From Lasiodiplodia sp. COLG20 (taxonomy: Eukaryota > Ascomycota > Dothideomycetes > Botryosphaeriales > Botryosphaeriaceae), in the NCBI GenBank assembly GCA_009801085.1, contig VNWV01000007.1:1426001-1490000 (forward strand): a DNA stretch of 64,000 bases, read 5' to 3'. Positions 30,944-43,288 of this stretch are shown piece after piece (the stretch's first letter is position 1; each line of letters begins with the position of its first letter). Both the position numbers and the translations under genes were made by a program. Below the pieces are notes generated by a model, which was given only the letters and a program-made list of their open reading frames with translations, did no database searches and had not been told where the DNA came from.

Positions 30944-31922
30944 TCAGATGATCGACTTGGGCGATTGGGCGTTGCCAATCTCGACGATGTCGTCGATGTG
31001 GTTGCACATGGCGACGAAGAGGTCGAAGAACATCTTGCCACCCATCTCCATTTCCTGCTGCATGGTGCCGCTGCGCTTGAAGGTGCGGCGGCTGCGGATG
31101 ATCAGCGCCAGGTAGTGGGCGCGCAACCGCGAGTCCGTGTCGGGCGTGTGGGCGTAAGCGTAGCGAGCCGAGCGCAGCACGGTGCCGACGTCGATGCCTG
31201 CCTGCAGACCCTGCTTCCGCAGAGCCAGCCGCTTGAGCTCTGCCAGCCCGTACCTCTCAGCCGCGCAGTACACGACCGTGTCCCGCAGGAGCACGGCCCC
31301 CTCGCCCGCGTGGAATATGGTCGCCATGCTGTTGCTGGCGCCCTGCTGCATTGCTTCGGTATTTCCTCCACCTCGGCCGCCGTTGTTTTGTGGATTGTTC
31401 AGGTCCGGTGTTGTCTGGGTTGAGGGGACCACCTCGGCGCCCTCGAGCATCCAGGAGCCGCGCCGCTTGTCGTGGAGCAGGCGGGGCGTGTAGTCTCCCT
31501 TGTACAGGTACTCGAGCACGCACGAGAAGATCTCGGGCTCCTCATCGGGCAGAACGATACGCTTGTTCGGCGACGCATCGAGAAACTGGCCCTGCAACGC
31601 CGCGTGGAAGAACGGCGAGTGGCACAGGACGTCCTCGTGCGCGGCGAAGAGCCGTTGGTCGCGGCCGATCACCATGGTGATGATGGCGCTTGTGAGCTTG
31701 GGCGAACCGCTGGTGGCGAACGAGTCAGTACTCAGGTACGTCGGGCAGCGAAGGACGGGGGGCCACGCACCTGCCCACCGACGTCGGGCTGTCCAGATTC
31801 TCGAGTATCTTCTGCTTGGTCTCCTCGCGAAACGATCTCTTCGGCTGCTGCTTGCTGATCTTGCCCACGCGGTCCTTCGTCCCCTTGGAAGAAGAAGAGG
31901 AAGTAAACGACCGTTTGAACAT
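30944..31922 (-). CDS. BTB/POZ domain protein (305 aa, 2 exons)
   Basis: Exons are 31922-31771 and 31709-30944; the 61-bp intron starts GTGCGT, has a CTGAC branch site and ends CACCAG. The N-terminal 50 residues are basic (MFKRSFTSSSSSKGTKDR...). The BTB domain begins near SPKLTSAIITMVIGRDQRLF, with AAHEDVLCHSPFFHAALQG and VLEYLYKGDYTPR as its core. A Gly/Asn-rich loop follows, then helices (AERYGLAELKRLALRK and onward) and a C-terminal helix, MFFDLFVAMCNHIDDIVEIG. BTB proteins dimerise and may link substrates to cullin-3; the partner here is unknown. The frame continues upstream of 31922, but with no better-supported start. Confidence 0.85.
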
Positions 31923-33151
31923 GTTGGGACACGCCGAACAGAAAGACCGCTTGAAACGAGCGACAGTCGACTTTGGAGCAGAAACAAACGGAGCGACAGA
32001 CAATCGAAAAGAGCGTGGAAAGTTAGTTTGACGCTTCACACCGCCGTCGGGACAGGCTCGCGCAGCCGTGGTTGGCAATGTTGGCAAGCTCCAGAAGCGA
32101 GGACTTCGGACGAAAACAGGAAGTTCGCTCTGCCAAGATCGGGGAGATCCAGCGGACGTTGAGGAGCGTTGAGGCTGCGGGTGAAGACGTGAAGAGGAGA
32201 GCGACGGGGCCCGGGGGCGAGGCAGGCATAAATAAGCGCTGGCGGGCTGTTGCTGCCAAGCAGGTCGTCATGAGCCACCGCCTGCAATTGGATGGAAATT
32301 GTATAGGGCTGGCAGGCGTTTGCCTATTCGTGTGGTACCAGCACACGCCCGCAGCAGGGGTGCGAGGATCATGTCGTTGCCATTGGCAGGAATGACGTAC
32401 AGCCCCAGCCTCGCGATAAGACGACATGCGAAGGCTGGTGAAAATGGCAAGCGGCAAGACGCGTCCGGCCGACGCGTGCCGCCAGGACGCGGAAGCATGT
32501 GCTGCCTAGGCAAGGGAGCGAGCTGCAAACGCCAATGCGACGCGGTGTCACGCGCCACCAGGCACAGTCATCGTGAGGGGAAGCCGCGTCTGGTCAGGGG
32601 CACCGCGCACGCCCGCTGACAACGTCACACCTCACCTGCAGCATCCCTCCAAATTTCTTCTCAAAACAACGGATCCATTGCTATGTGGGCTCCATCCCTC
32701 TCATGTTGCCGCCGATCCCTGCGCCCGCTGCTCCAAAGCTTTGTTTGCCAGTCCCGAAGCCAATAATGCCGTCTTTTCTCCCAATAATATCAACAACCCC
32801 CGAATCGAAGTCGGCTGCGCTTGCATGTGCCCTTTATGTACAGTCAGTCCGTATGCAAGCCCACGCTGTTGCCTCAGTCGATGCCGAAGCATGGAGAAGA
32901 ATGGTACCAACGCCAGAGAGAAGAGAACTGTTTCTTGGAATACGAAAAACGCCAGTGCACCATGGATGCTGCTATGTCCAGAACTCGTCCATGTAATAAT
33001 ACGATTCGTCGACGTCGGTGCCTACCTCCGTCTCTAAACGCCACGTCTGACGGGCCGCAGAAAACCTCGGAAAAGTGTCGCAGAACTGACTTTCTCCATG
33101 TCTCTGCTTAGAAGAGAAATAAGCCAGGTCCGTGCTACCCCTTCGTTGGCC
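31923..33151. other. Intergenic, nothing recognised
   Basis: Contains the BTB gene promoter on the left and the 3' region of the phosphatase gene on the right. Short open frames at 32299-33111 are in conflicting frames without protein features. Confidence 0.5.
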
Positions 33152-35815
33152 TCAGTCCTGGTGCTGCTCGACCAACCACTCCAGCACACTTTCGTAACAG
33201 AGGACAAACTGGCGTAGGCTTTGCACCATGCTAAGTCTCTGATGCCTGAACGTCTCGACCGTCTTCTCGATCAGATCGATGTCGTCTCGGTCGACCCATG
33301 GACCGTCAAGCCCCTCGTTTGTCGCTTCGTCCTGGGCTTGGAAAAACGGGTTGTCCTTGCTCTTTGTCGTCGACGTCTTGTCCAGGTCCATTGGGGATGC
33401 CTGGCGTCGCGACCGCGAGCTCCTCTGCCGCTTGAGCATGTCAATAACACTGTCAACCGTGCAGAAAGTGCCCGTGCGACCGCAGCCAGCACTGCAGTGA
33501 ACAAGCACCGGGTGCTTGCTCGGCGGGTCGGGATCATCGACCGAGCCACCCTGCGTCTGCCGGACAACAGCGTCGCATTGCTCCACAAGACCGAGGAGAT
33601 GGGCGGGGTGTGCCGGCGCTCCGAAATCAGGCCAATTAGAGTATTGAAGTTGTGTGATCTCGCGCATCCTTGCGAAGGGGAGTTCGGTATTCGACAAGGT
33701 GAACTTGCGAACTATGACATAGGGCTGGTCGGAATTAGGTGAGGTTTGGCTGTCAGGCGAAGGGAAGTAATCCTGGGACTGCGAAGACACTCCTGATCCC
33801 CGTGAAGAGCCTCCCAACCCTTCTGAAGAACGGTTATCCGCGCTACTCCTCGCATGGTGGCGCCTGATGGCCCCGGGCTCCAAAGATGCGCGATGCTCGG
33901 TGTGGAAGTTTAATCTGTAAGGCCCATACTGTTGAGCGTCCCAGTAGTTATGCGCTTTAATTTGACCGCCTTCTTTCTCGGCTGTCAACATGACGATTAC
34001 ACGGACGTCTTGCTGCCAGATGACGCTCCAGAAGTCGGCGAACGTCACTGGTATCGGTCCCTGGGTTGCAATATACCGCTTGTTAGACCACGGTGGGTGG
34101 ACATAATTCGCGTTAACATAATCGCAGCCTTCGGATGGAACGCCCTCCAACTTAACGCGGGTGTGCTCGAAAGGCCAGATGTTGTTATATCGGTTCTTGG
34201 TTCCCTTCTCGATACCTGCAATCCGAACGCTCTTCGGTGCCTCTGGCCCAGGTTCGCCGTAAACGACCTTTCCTGACAAGGCTTCTTGCATCCGTTTCTG
34301 CTCACGCTTTTCGATTTGTAGGAATTTGTCCGAGACGGAGGCCCCCTTATCCTTCTGATCGGCGGCGTGCTTCAGCCATCCAGGCAGCTCTCGCTCAGTA
34401 TTGGTGTTCATTCTTTGCGGTCGCTTTACAGGCATCTGACCGACACCGCCGATTAGGTCCATATTTTGCCGGATGTTGCCGAAGAAGGGGTTTGCTGCGT
34501 TTTGTGTTGCAGGCATAGGGCAACCACCCACGACAGGGGCCGGTCCTGGCATATTGTCCAGCTTCAAACTCGGCTTTTTGCTCGCATTGTTTGTTGTTGA
34601 GCCGGTGCCCCTTGATACGAAAGATGGGAACTTGCTTGAGAATTCATTGAGGCCGCCGCGTATTATGTATGAGGGGCCGTTCCAGCCCTCATTAGAAAAC
34701 TTCTTGAGAGTGTTGACACAGCTCGTGGCATCCTTCAACTGCGACGAGTCTGCGTCGTAGACGACAATGTATCTGCATCTTCCCCAGTTCTCGAACTTCT
34801 TGCGTTGGCCCTCGTCGCTAAACGTCTCTGCCAGTTTTTGCACGTTGAAGGACGCCCTTTTCAGGAGGGTTGTGGGGATGCAGAGATTCAGAGCGCCGCG
34901 TATCCTGGAGAGCGCATACTGCGTGGAAACGCGGAGGTCGAGAAGGAGTATCTCCTCTTCCGAAGATTCCAGGAGGGTGACGATGTGCTGCGGAGTTACC
35001 ATGACTGGGCCCTGTTTGGGCACAGCGCTTTCATTGTCGAGGTTCGCTGGTAATGTCTCGGCGCGGGTGTGTATCGATGCATTCACGGGCATTTTGGATG
35101 GCAACATTGAATGTCTGTCGAGCGCACCATCGGCAAACTTGGGGGCCTGGTCGCTGTCTGAAGACTCGGGGTAGCTTCCAGGCGACAGGCGGCGTGGGCG
35201 ATTGGAGAAGCCGGATGAATCAGACGAGAGCATACGCTTGGGAGACCGTGGCTTCTCAGGAATCAGAAAAGACCCGCTGGAGTCGCTACTCCGAGGAGAG
35301 ACGGGGGTGCCGTTTTGATGGGCGGTGGGAGAGTCGACATGGCCGGTCGAGCGGGCGGAGGGCGGGTTTGAAAGGCTCATCGGGGCTTTGGCAAAGGTGA
35401 ACTGCGACAAGCCGCCGCCGAGACTGAACTTCCTGCCCTCTTCGGACTGGCGGCGGAATGCTTCGAACTCGGGATTTTGGTCGACGGGTATCACGCGGGG
35501 TGAGGCGGCAGCGGCTGAGCGCACATTGGAATTAGGGGGGCTCCAGTTTGCCTTGGCGTGGCGGGCGCCGCTGGAGGAGAAGATGTCGGCAGTCGAGTCG
35601 AATGCAAGGCCAAAGTAATTGGGGCTGGGAGTGCGGGCGTCCTGGGCAATGGGCGAGCGGGCATCATTAGGGCGCAGGGCGGGCGGCAGCGGCTGGCCGA
35701 CTGAGGCGGGCGTCCTGGAGGTGGTGGCCCGGGACGGAGCAGGCCTCTGCTGGGAATGCGGATGGTGCTCCCAGGCACAGGGAGTGTGCGACGGGGTGGC
35801 GGCGCTGGTGGTCAT
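33152..35815 (-). CDS. Protein tyrosine phosphatase with rhodanese domain (887 aa)
   Basis: Single exon. Residues 1-260 are Ser/Pro-rich and disordered, with many SP sites suggesting kinase targets. A rhodanese/Cdc25-like domain spans about 280-410 (ILLLDLRVSTQYALSRIRGA, YIVVYDADSS), followed by a linker. The PTP catalytic domain covers roughly 540-880: KNRYNNIWPFEHTRVKL, YVNANYV, YIATQGPIP, FWSVIWQQDVRVIVMLT, the WPDFGAP loop and the signature HCSAGCGRTGTFC with Cys at about 774. Inserts rich in Ser/Gly/Arg interrupt the domain. The architecture is that of yeast Ptp2/Ptp3 and fission yeast Pyp1/Pyp2, which dephosphorylate stress MAP kinases (Hog1/Sty1). The active-site residues look intact. 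The MAPK-target role is inferred from family. Confidence 0.93.
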   Translation of the reverse strand: MTTSAATPSHTPCAWEHHPHSQQRPAPSRATTSRTPASVGQPLPPALRPNDARSPIAQDARTPSPNYFGLAFDSTADIFSSSGARHAKANWSPPNSNVRSAAAASPRVIPVDQNPEFEAFRRQSEEGRKFSLGGGLSQFTFAKAPMSLSNPPSARSTGHVDSPTAHQNGTPVSPRSSDSSGSFLIPEKPRSPKRMLSSDSSGFSNRPRRLSPGSYPESSDSDQAPKFADGALDRHSMLPSKMPVNASIHTRAETLPANLDNESAVPKQGPVMVTPQHIVTLLESSEEEILLLDLRVSTQYALSRIRGALNLCIPTTLLKRASFNVQKLAETFSDEGQRKKFENWGRCRYIVVYDADSSQLKDATSCVNTLKKFSNEGWNGPSYIIRGGLNEFSSKFPSFVSRGTGSTTNNASKKPSLKLDNMPGPAPVVGGCPMPATQNAANPFFGNIRQNMDLIGGVGQMPVKRPQRMNTNTERELPGWLKHAADQKDKGASVSDKFLQIEKREQKRMQEALSGKVVYGEPGPEAPKSVRIAGIEKGTKNRYNNIWPFEHTRVKLEGVPSEGCDYVNANYVHPPWSNKRYIATQGPIPVTFADFWSVIWQQDVRVIVMLTAEKEGGQIKAHNYWDAQQYGPYRLNFHTEHRASLEPGAIRRHHARSSADNRSSEGLGGSSRGSGVSSQSQDYFPSPDSQTSPNSDQPYVIVRKFTLSNTELPFARMREITQLQYSNWPDFGAPAHPAHLLGLVEQCDAVVRQTQGGSVDDPDPPSKHPVLVHCSAGCGRTGTFCTVDSVIDMLKRQRSSRSRRQASPMDLDKTSTTKSKDNPFFQAQDEATNEGLDGPWVDRDDIDLIEKTVETFRHQRLSMVQSLRQFVLCYESVLEWLVEQHQD

Positions 35816-37342
35816 GCTGGTGGAGAATGCACAGCCGCGACAGGAGATGGCGCTTGGTGGTGGGCATCAAACGCGGGCGATGGCGGGCACAGCGGTCATA
35901 GCGGTCTTAAGGCGAGGGTTGCGCGCGTGAGGTTGCAGACGTGGAAGGGAGGACGGCGAGGATGGAGGACGAGCCACGCATTACATCATCGCGGCAAACG
36001 CCTCGCTGACTCGGGCGGCGGAGCAGGCCACTTTGAAACACACAACACCGAGGGGCGGGATGGAAGATTCTGGCGGCGCTCAGGACAGCGGGGACGGGCA
36101 GTGATGCGTTGGAAGTGGAGCGAGTCGGGCTGCGTGCGCTGGTGGGAGAGGAGGGTGAGGGAGGCCGCGAGCTTGACGCAGGGTAGTGAAGGCGCCAAAC
36201 AACGTGAGAAATCCTTAGGCGCCCCTGGCCCTGTCGGATCAACGCACAGAGAGGCAGATCGGTCACACTCTCACGGCGGCGCCGGCGCCCCAATATACTG
36301 GCAGAGGCTGCTGCCCTATCTCCGCGAACGGCGCGTGGGCTGCCGCGTTCTAGCCTCCATCCTCAAACACCCGCCCTGCTGCGCGGCTGCCTTTGTCCCT
36401 CGCACCACTGCAGCAAATTCAAATATCGGGTGGGGGCTGCGCAAATCAGCGCCAGACGTCTCCGCCCACGAGCGAGTCGTGCCGCGTTCTCGACCTCTGC
36501 ACCGGCAATTTGGCCCGCGCGCGCTCGGTCCACGGCCATGATGCAAACCTGATTTCTGCGCTTTTCGCCATGCCACCGCTGCGAATGCCATGCGCGCCGC
36601 CCAGGGTCCGCGCCTTGCCCCAACAGCCCGGCAGATGGCGCAACTGCCACGCCCGCGAGCCTTTGGGCGAGGATGCGGTGGGCTGCGGATCGCCAAGCTG
36701 GTCGTGTGCCCCCTGGGGCTCAACTCTGGACCCTTTTTCGCTTCGCAAGGCTGGCTGCCGGGCAGCCAATTGCCCGGCCGCCCGCGCCCACCGCTTCCAT
36801 CCCGACCAGATCGCAAAGCCACGCCTGCGCCACCCCTCTCTCCGCGAAAATACCGTCGATCGCGTGCGGTGCGCGCCTGGCCTCGTCGCGAGTCACGCGC
36901 TCTGACGTCGCCTCGCCTGTGCTCCTCTTTGTTGACCACACCGCGCCGCTGCCCACACGCCCCAGCCCTCTTGCCCGCCGGCCCACCCGTGACGCGCCCG
37001 TCGGCGGAGCTGCCGGACTCTTCTCCCATCGTGAGTGTCCCTCGCTCGTATTGTCCTTGTTTGCATGCAGCCCTCCAACCCTCCAAGACACGTCAGGGTT
37101 CAAGCCAGCGCATGTCTCTCGACATGAGCGCGAGGCGTGCACAGGATCCGCTTACGTGCAGCCAAGCAACGGCCGCCAGCTAGCCTAGTCCTGGATCGAG
37201 CCTTCGGCCCTATAGCCCTGCGGCCGTCTCCCGGACGTTTGACCGACCAACCCATCCTTTTGCGATGGCCTTCTGAATAATTGTTTCGTCTGCCGCCCCG
37301 CAGCTGACTTGTCAGGCTTGACTAGGTTTTCTGAGGACATTC
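35816..37342. other. Intergenic, 1.5 kb, divergent promoter region
   Basis: Separates the start codons of the phosphatase and an F-box gene. It is GC-rich and crossed by several long open frames on both strands (35756-36541, 36316-37086, 36590-37183). These are Arg/Ala/Pro-rich, overlap each other and look like composition artefacts. Confidence 0.55.
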
Positions 37343-39403
37343 ATGGCCCAAAAACCACTTCCCGAGTCCAGCATGCTGCTTGACCTGCCGAACGAGCTCC
37401 TGCTCGAGGTCATATACTACCTCGATCCAGGCAGCTTTTCCCAGGTCATTCGCGTCTGCAAGGCCCTGAGGTCTGCTGCTCTCGGCACCCTCCCGCTCAA
37501 GCATCAATTGGAAAAGGTCCCTGGCATCAACGACAGACTCTGCGGTAGCGACGCGAAGAAGCTCCACAAGGCCTTCAGGCGCCGTACCGTGAAGAATCTG
37601 TTGCACGGGGTCGAGGCTCTCGCCGACGTTTCGCGTTTTGCTCTTTCAGAATCCCTGAAATATGGCACCTTCATGAACTGTAGCTGCAAGACAGACCACT
37701 TGCTGATGACAACAGTCCACCCCAAAGACGCTGCGGTCGGTGTATTCAGCATCAAGTCTCAATTCCCAATCCTCAAGTGTATTCTGTCGCCTACAGCTCT
37801 GGACCTTGGACCTGAGGAAGATATTCAATTCGAGGTGCTCAAGATGGCTTTCTACGACTCGCATGACCGCTCCGCAACGTGCCAATGTGTGGACCGGCTC
37901 GCTGTGCTTTATCGTTACCGCCTGAAAGGAGACAGGCGCGGGCCATTCGTCGAAGCTGCCGCTAAACGGTCCGCAGAGATTCTGAAACTTGTGACCTGGA
38001 CATTCACCAACTCGTTTGACGCAACTATTGAGGAAGTGCGCGACATCCTCACAGGAGGTGTCCTTGAGCCAAGGGCTATGGCAGTGGCGGACGATGGCTC
38101 TGCAATCATCTGCTATGATGCCAACTCGGGCTCTCGGTATCAAGTTCAACTGATCCAACGACGCCCGGACAGGTATTATGGTATGTTGCTCATCCCATAC
38201 CCTCGAGACCTCCTGCCTACTTCCTAGGCCGTGCCCAAATTTTAATGTCTCATTGCAGACCCCTTTCCGCCCACCAGAGCTTATGACACAAGCTGTAATG
38301 TAAACGGTACTCCTACGCCGTGTGAGATTCAGATCATCAAACGCAGGGTGTGGTTCTTCAATCCTGGAATACCGACTCCACAGTACGAAGTTGATGACTA
38401 CGGAACCGTGACCTCGATCCAGATGTCTCACCCGCGCTTTTCTTTCATACCGAGACCTTTCACTGGCCCATCCTTCGGCTTCCCGCTGGCTGTTCATCAC
38501 AAGCATGGGCTCAAGGACCCTACTGGCGAAGAATACTGCCTCAACAGCGTTCTCCAGCTGCATATACAAGACGATTCGTGCTCTCCAGGCGCTTATGTCA
38601 TCAAGGGCGTACATTTTCCGGACGGGTGTCAACATTACAACCCACTTCAACGATACTCTAGCCTGGACCATTTCGCGGTTGCTGAACTTGGTGGCCTTGA
38701 CATTGGCGCAAGCAGGAGCTCCTCGCTAGGTCTAATCATGGCAGTCTCGCCCCGCAAACGTCACATTGCCATTGCCACATGGAAGCGCGTCCAGGTCTGG
38801 GTCGTTCATCCCGATGCCTTTTTCGAACGCAAAACGCATTCTAACGGATGCTTAACGACGCTGAGTGGCTACACAAGCTCCGATCGCAACGCAGACCCCA
38901 ATGTCGGCAACTCGACCGTTGATCTAATCGACCGCGCTCATGTCGAAGATACAGGCTCGTCGAGCGACAACTCGGAATCAGATGCAAGCACTCCGGTCAC
39001 AAGACACCGCAGCGCTTCATCGATTTCAAGCACAACTACAGCTTCATCCACAGACACATCCGCCTCTACGTTCTCCAATGATGATGGCCTGGACCTGGAT
39101 GAATGGCCATGGATTGATCGTTGTGGTTGGGACTATTACTCATGCTATCCTCGCCGTGAGCTCGACGAACGTAAAGTCTCACCTGAACAAGATTCTCCGG
39201 AGGGCTGCCAAATTGTGAGTCTCCAACCAGTTGAACTGCCATCTCAGGGCGTAGTGTTGGCCCTGGCGTTCAATGGTGAGGATAGTCTATGGGCGTGGAC
39301 AGACCGCGGCCCACTAAGGTGGAAGTTTAGTGAAGACTGTGACGCAAGGAGAGAAGAACACAGGACATATTGGGAAGTGAAGGAGATGAATGTCAAAATA
39401 TAA
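37343..39403 (+). CDS. F-box protein (660 aa, 2 exons)
   Basis: Exons are 37343-38180 and 38259-39403; the 78-bp intron starts GTATGT and ends TTGCAG. The F-box is at the N-terminus (MLLDLPNELLLEVIYYLDPG..SQVIRVCKALRSAA, residues 10-50). The rest has repeated short segments alternating hydrophobic and charged residues, including a Ser/Thr-rich insertion near 535-580, and motifs like IAIATWKRVQVWVV and VLALAFNGEDSLWAWTDRG that resemble WD-type propeller blades. Proteins of this form with an N-terminal F-box and a long propeller-like region recur in Dothideomycetes. It presumably delivers a substrate to an SCF ubiquitin ligase; the substrate is unknown. Confidence 0.85.
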
Positions 39404-41406
39404 GACGACGCCCCCTTCAAGGAAACCAGACGCGGAACATCCGATATGGAGAACCGACATGTTCAGCCACATGTACGTGTTGTGTAGCTTTCAGATCAGA
39501 GCGACCTGGCAATAAACTTCAAAGCAAAGCTTCAAATCATGGACAGAGTTGCAATTGTCTACTTGGCTCAAGAACTTTTCGAGGTGCTCGGCATTGCGGG
39601 CGTGGAAGCTCCGTGCAAGGTCAGATTCTCGCTCTACTTCTTCGCTTCAGATACTGCACTGCCACAACTGGACATGGACGGGCGAAGGGCGGTGAGTTTG
39701 AGTTAGCGCGAGAAGTACTCTCAAAGTTTCGGGTTCGTTTTTTTTTAGGGTTTCTGTTTAAAAACAGTTTAAAGGCTTATGTCTTAGATATATGTCTTTG
39801 GAATAGCTCCATATGTCTTTGAGAGGGTGAGATCTGCCTGTTCAGTTGACAACTATGTCCCCGCCTTCAACGTGCCCATTTAGCATGTATCAAAATCAAA
39901 AGAATCAGGTGCAGGGCGTGAAGAAGGTGTGCAGGATGGTCCATAGAATTTCTGCAGGCAGCGTAGAAGATATACGCTGCCAAGCTACCAACAACTAGCA
40001 GATAATAAACGGAAAGGACGAATCCACCGTCAGGATGTAAGAACGTAAGGCATTGCCGCACAGAACGTCGTCCGCCGACACTCATCTGACGGATCTAAGT
40101 CATAGTTTTGGTTTTCCACCAGGGTCACTTGTAACGAAGTATACGAGAAAGGAAGGGACATCCTGGGCAAGATCTTCTGCCCCACAGTATTGTATGCCGG
40201 TTCGATGCAACGTATTGATACAAGAAGCGAAAGTGGGGTGTGTGGGCACAACACCCTACAATACAACTTAATAGCGCAGCCTAAAAACTCACATCGGTCA
40301 TGCGCGTGCATCATTGTGTCATTGTGCATCTCGAACTGAGAATGTGGGGCGTAACCCGAGTAAGGTGGATTGGATGATTTAGAGTCGAGACTTATATTGC
40401 CTCGCAAGAGCCTTCCTACACGGGCAATTGAATCAGGAATCCGGATGTAAATGTGGACTTTGGAGATTTCACATGAACATCCAGTTGTAATCTTCAGTAA
40501 GTGGGATATAATTATTCAAGCTTAAAATGATAAAGTTCTTTTATAATCCAGAGTACTGGCGAAGAGGGAAGGGTCCTCAAAATTGCATACTACACTGAGA
40601 GCCTGTGTATGGCAAACAGAAAGAGAAGGGAAGGGAAGAAAAAGGAGGTTAAGGCCTTCTGCACGGAAGCGCCGAAACAGCGCGTCGAATCGCGATGGCG
40701 GAGAGTGGAGCCACAAAAAAAAAATAAAAAGGGCCCTACATAGTTGAAAGGAAAGGGCACGGGCAATACGAATAAGGGCACGCACGGATGGCATCCGCTG
40801 AAGCTTGAAGCGGTGTGTCGTCATCTGTGTTCGGGCGGTATTCTTCATGAGACACGTCGGAGAAGAAACAAGGACGCGCCGTACGCCTTGCGGGGTAAAA
40901 GGAGGACTGGAAAATCAAGTCGCACACAAGCAGGCAAGCTTCCAGAAGGTATCAAGCAAACAGCAGCCAGATCTATTAAAGACTTGCAGGTAGCCTGAAT
41001 ACAATCACGATGTGATCATTTCAACTAGAAGACGAGGCCAATATCCGAGGTTTTCTTTGCATTCCTTCCATCCAACGGCATTGCATTATGAGATGCACCA
41101 TGACGCGTCACTACTTGGAATTAAAGCGTTGGCACAGCTGTGTTGAGCGCCAATTCGTCGATTCTTAGTTCGATCCTCTCGTATCGTTCGCTTTGTGCGT
41201 GCTTCTGGCGAAACGTTTCACGATAGATGGTATTACATGAAAGTTGTGTTTTCTAATGACTTGCTTACTTCCCTGGGGTCCACATATGCCTTCCATAGCC
41301 TCCGAGAGCATGCAACTAAAGACGGCTTTTTAAGCCAGGTGCAAGATCGACGGTCTCGTCATCATACTGCATTGTCCTCCCTCGCCTAACCAAGATTGCG
41401 GCCACC
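39404..41406. other. Intergenic, 2 kb, with palindromic repeat copy C
   Basis: Convergent 3' regions of the F-box gene and RPT6, relatively A/T-rich. The palindromic repeat at 40439-40486 is the only structured element I see. Confidence 0.55.
40439..40486. repeat. Palindromic dispersed repeat copy C
   Basis: Arms at 40439-40455 and 40470-40486 pair at 13 of 17 positions. The left arm ATCCGGATGTAAATGTG is close to copy A, and similarity continues into the flanking ATCTTCAG. Confidence 0.6.
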
Positions 41407-42627
41407 TTACTTCCAGAGCTTCGACAAACTCATCTGCTTATCGTCGTGCTTGTTGAGGACCTTGGCTGTCGCCAAATCAAAGTCTTCTTGCGTGACATGC
41501 ACGCGTCTCTCGCGGAGCGCATACATACCGGCTTCGGTGCAGACACCCTTCAGCTCGGCACCGGAACAGCCGTTCATCTTCTCAGCGATCTTCGTCAAGT
41601 TGATGCCACGGGTCAGGTTCATGGAGCGGGAGTGGATGCGTAGAATGTCGGCGCGGGCCTCGATGGTCGGCGGAGGGAACTCGATCTTACGGTCAATACG
41701 GCCAGGGCGGAGCAGAGCGGGGTCCAGAATGTCAAGACGGTTGGTGGCCATGATGATCTTGATGTTCTTGGTTGGCTCAAAACCATCCAGCTGGTTGAGC
41801 AGCTCCAACATGGTGCGTTGCACCTCCGAGTCGCCGCCAGACGAGCCCTCGACACGACTGCTACCGATGCTATCGATTTCATCCATGAAGATGATCGATG
41901 GCGCATGCTCACGTGCCATGACGAACAGCTCGCGCACCATGCGCGAGCCTTCACCAATGTACTTCTGCACCAGCTCGCTGCCAGACACTCGGATGAACTT
42001 GCAGTCGGTGTGGTGTGCCACTGCACGAGCAAGCAGCGTCTTTCCTGTTCCTGGCGGCCCGTACAGCAGGACGCCCTTCGGTTGTGCAATACCAAGGGAC
42101 TCAAACAATTCGGGATGCTTGAGACCCAGCTCGATGACCTCCTTGATTTCCTTGATCTGCTGGTCCAGACCGCCGATCATGTCGTACGTGCTGTCGGGAA
42201 CCTTCTCGACCATCATGAGCGAGACGAGAGGATCGACAGATGACGGTAGCATCTTCTCCAGCTTGTACGAGTCGCTGAGGAGGGTGACACGTTTGCCGGC
42301 CGTCAGTTTGGATATGTCAACCTGATCCGAGACGTCGACAACTGCGAGGAGACGTCAGCGGTTGGGGCAGCCGAGGCATCGCAATTGCTTACCGTATTTG
42401 CCCTCCGGGTGCACCTTGACCAGAACCTTCTTGGTGCCCATCACCTTGACGACCTCGCCGACGTAGGAGCCGGGCTGTTGAAGCAGGCCCAGCTCCTCGC
42501 GCAGTAACCGCACGCGCGAGTTGTAGTCATTACGCTGTGCTTCTAGACGGCGGAGCTTTGCTTGGCCCTGGATGATCTCGAGCTTCATGCTCTCGATCTT
42601 GTTGTGGAAGAAGGTGTCGAGCGCCAT
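41407..42627 (-). CDS. RPT6: 26S proteasome regulatory ATPase Rpt6 (389 aa, 2 exons)
   Basis: Exons are 42627-42393 and 42341-41407; the 51-bp intron joins HPEGKY to [10 protein letters not shown]. Rpt6 is one of six AAA ATPases in the base of the 19S particle that unfold ubiquitinated substrates. Visible features are an N-terminal coiled coil ([20 protein letters not shown]), an OB-fold region ([19 protein letters not shown]), Walker A GPPGTGKT, Walker B IIFMDEID, the pore-loop region [18 protein letters not shown], the arginine-finger stretch [13 protein letters not shown], and the Rpt6-type C-terminus SLSKLWK. Fungal Rpt6 normally has a few residues more at the N-terminus; an upstream exon or start cannot be excluded. 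The gene is divergent from VNX1. Confidence 0.96.
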
Positions 42628-43288
42628 GGCGGTGGCGGCCGGGGGACGGTGGTCGTGTGGACGACGGACGGGGGTAGGCAGGATCCGGTGGGTGCGGACG
42701 GATGCGGCGGGACGGGATCGGCGACTGGGGCGGATGGCGGGGGTTGGTGTTGGATGGGTGGTGATGGAAGCTGGTGTTGAAGCTCATGGAACCTAGCTCG
42801 CGGCCACTCAGCGGCGTCGGCGTTCTCGGCGACAGTCCGCCGTGGGATCAGCGCCCGCGCGCCCGGACGCAGCTTCGCCCGACGCGACGCTTGGGCCCCA
42901 GCAGCATCTCTGTGACGCAGCCAGGCAGAGAGAGGCTCATTCATCAGGCGCGCATCCGCCGCCCACTGCTCCTCACGTGCGCCGCACGGCTACGCGGCGG
43001 CGAACTTGCAATCACCGTGCCGCCCGCGATCGCGCAACCCGTATCACCCGTAGCGCAGCTAGCGCGGTGTGTGCAGCATGATTGACGGTCATCTGCCGGC
43101 CCCCATGTCGCCAGCTCTGGTCTGCTCCAAGCTATAATAGTTCCCTGCTACCAGCTTACCGCCTTTCCTGCCACCGCCCGCGATCTCCAGCACCAGCTCC
43201 CGCACGGCCCAGCAGCCAGACAACAAACAGGCTCAAAGGCGGCTACTCGCCTCATTCCTCAGCGCCTGACGGTCTCGCTCCACTCGAA
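42628..43288. other. Divergent promoter region of RPT6 and VNX1
   Basis: A 661-bp spacer, very GC-rich near RPT6 (42640-42770). No obvious TATA box or proteasome-associated control element (GGTGGCAAA) seen. Confidence 0.5.

Noticed and set aside
35756..37183. Several long open frames on both strands
   Set aside because: GC-rich intergenic DNA between two divergent genes; frames overlap and encode only Arg/Ala/Pro-rich sequence.
42628..42787. Upstream Met and open frame before RPT6
   Set aside because: It is in a different frame from RPT6 and is His/Pro-rich; more likely 5' leader. A short upstream exon remains possible.
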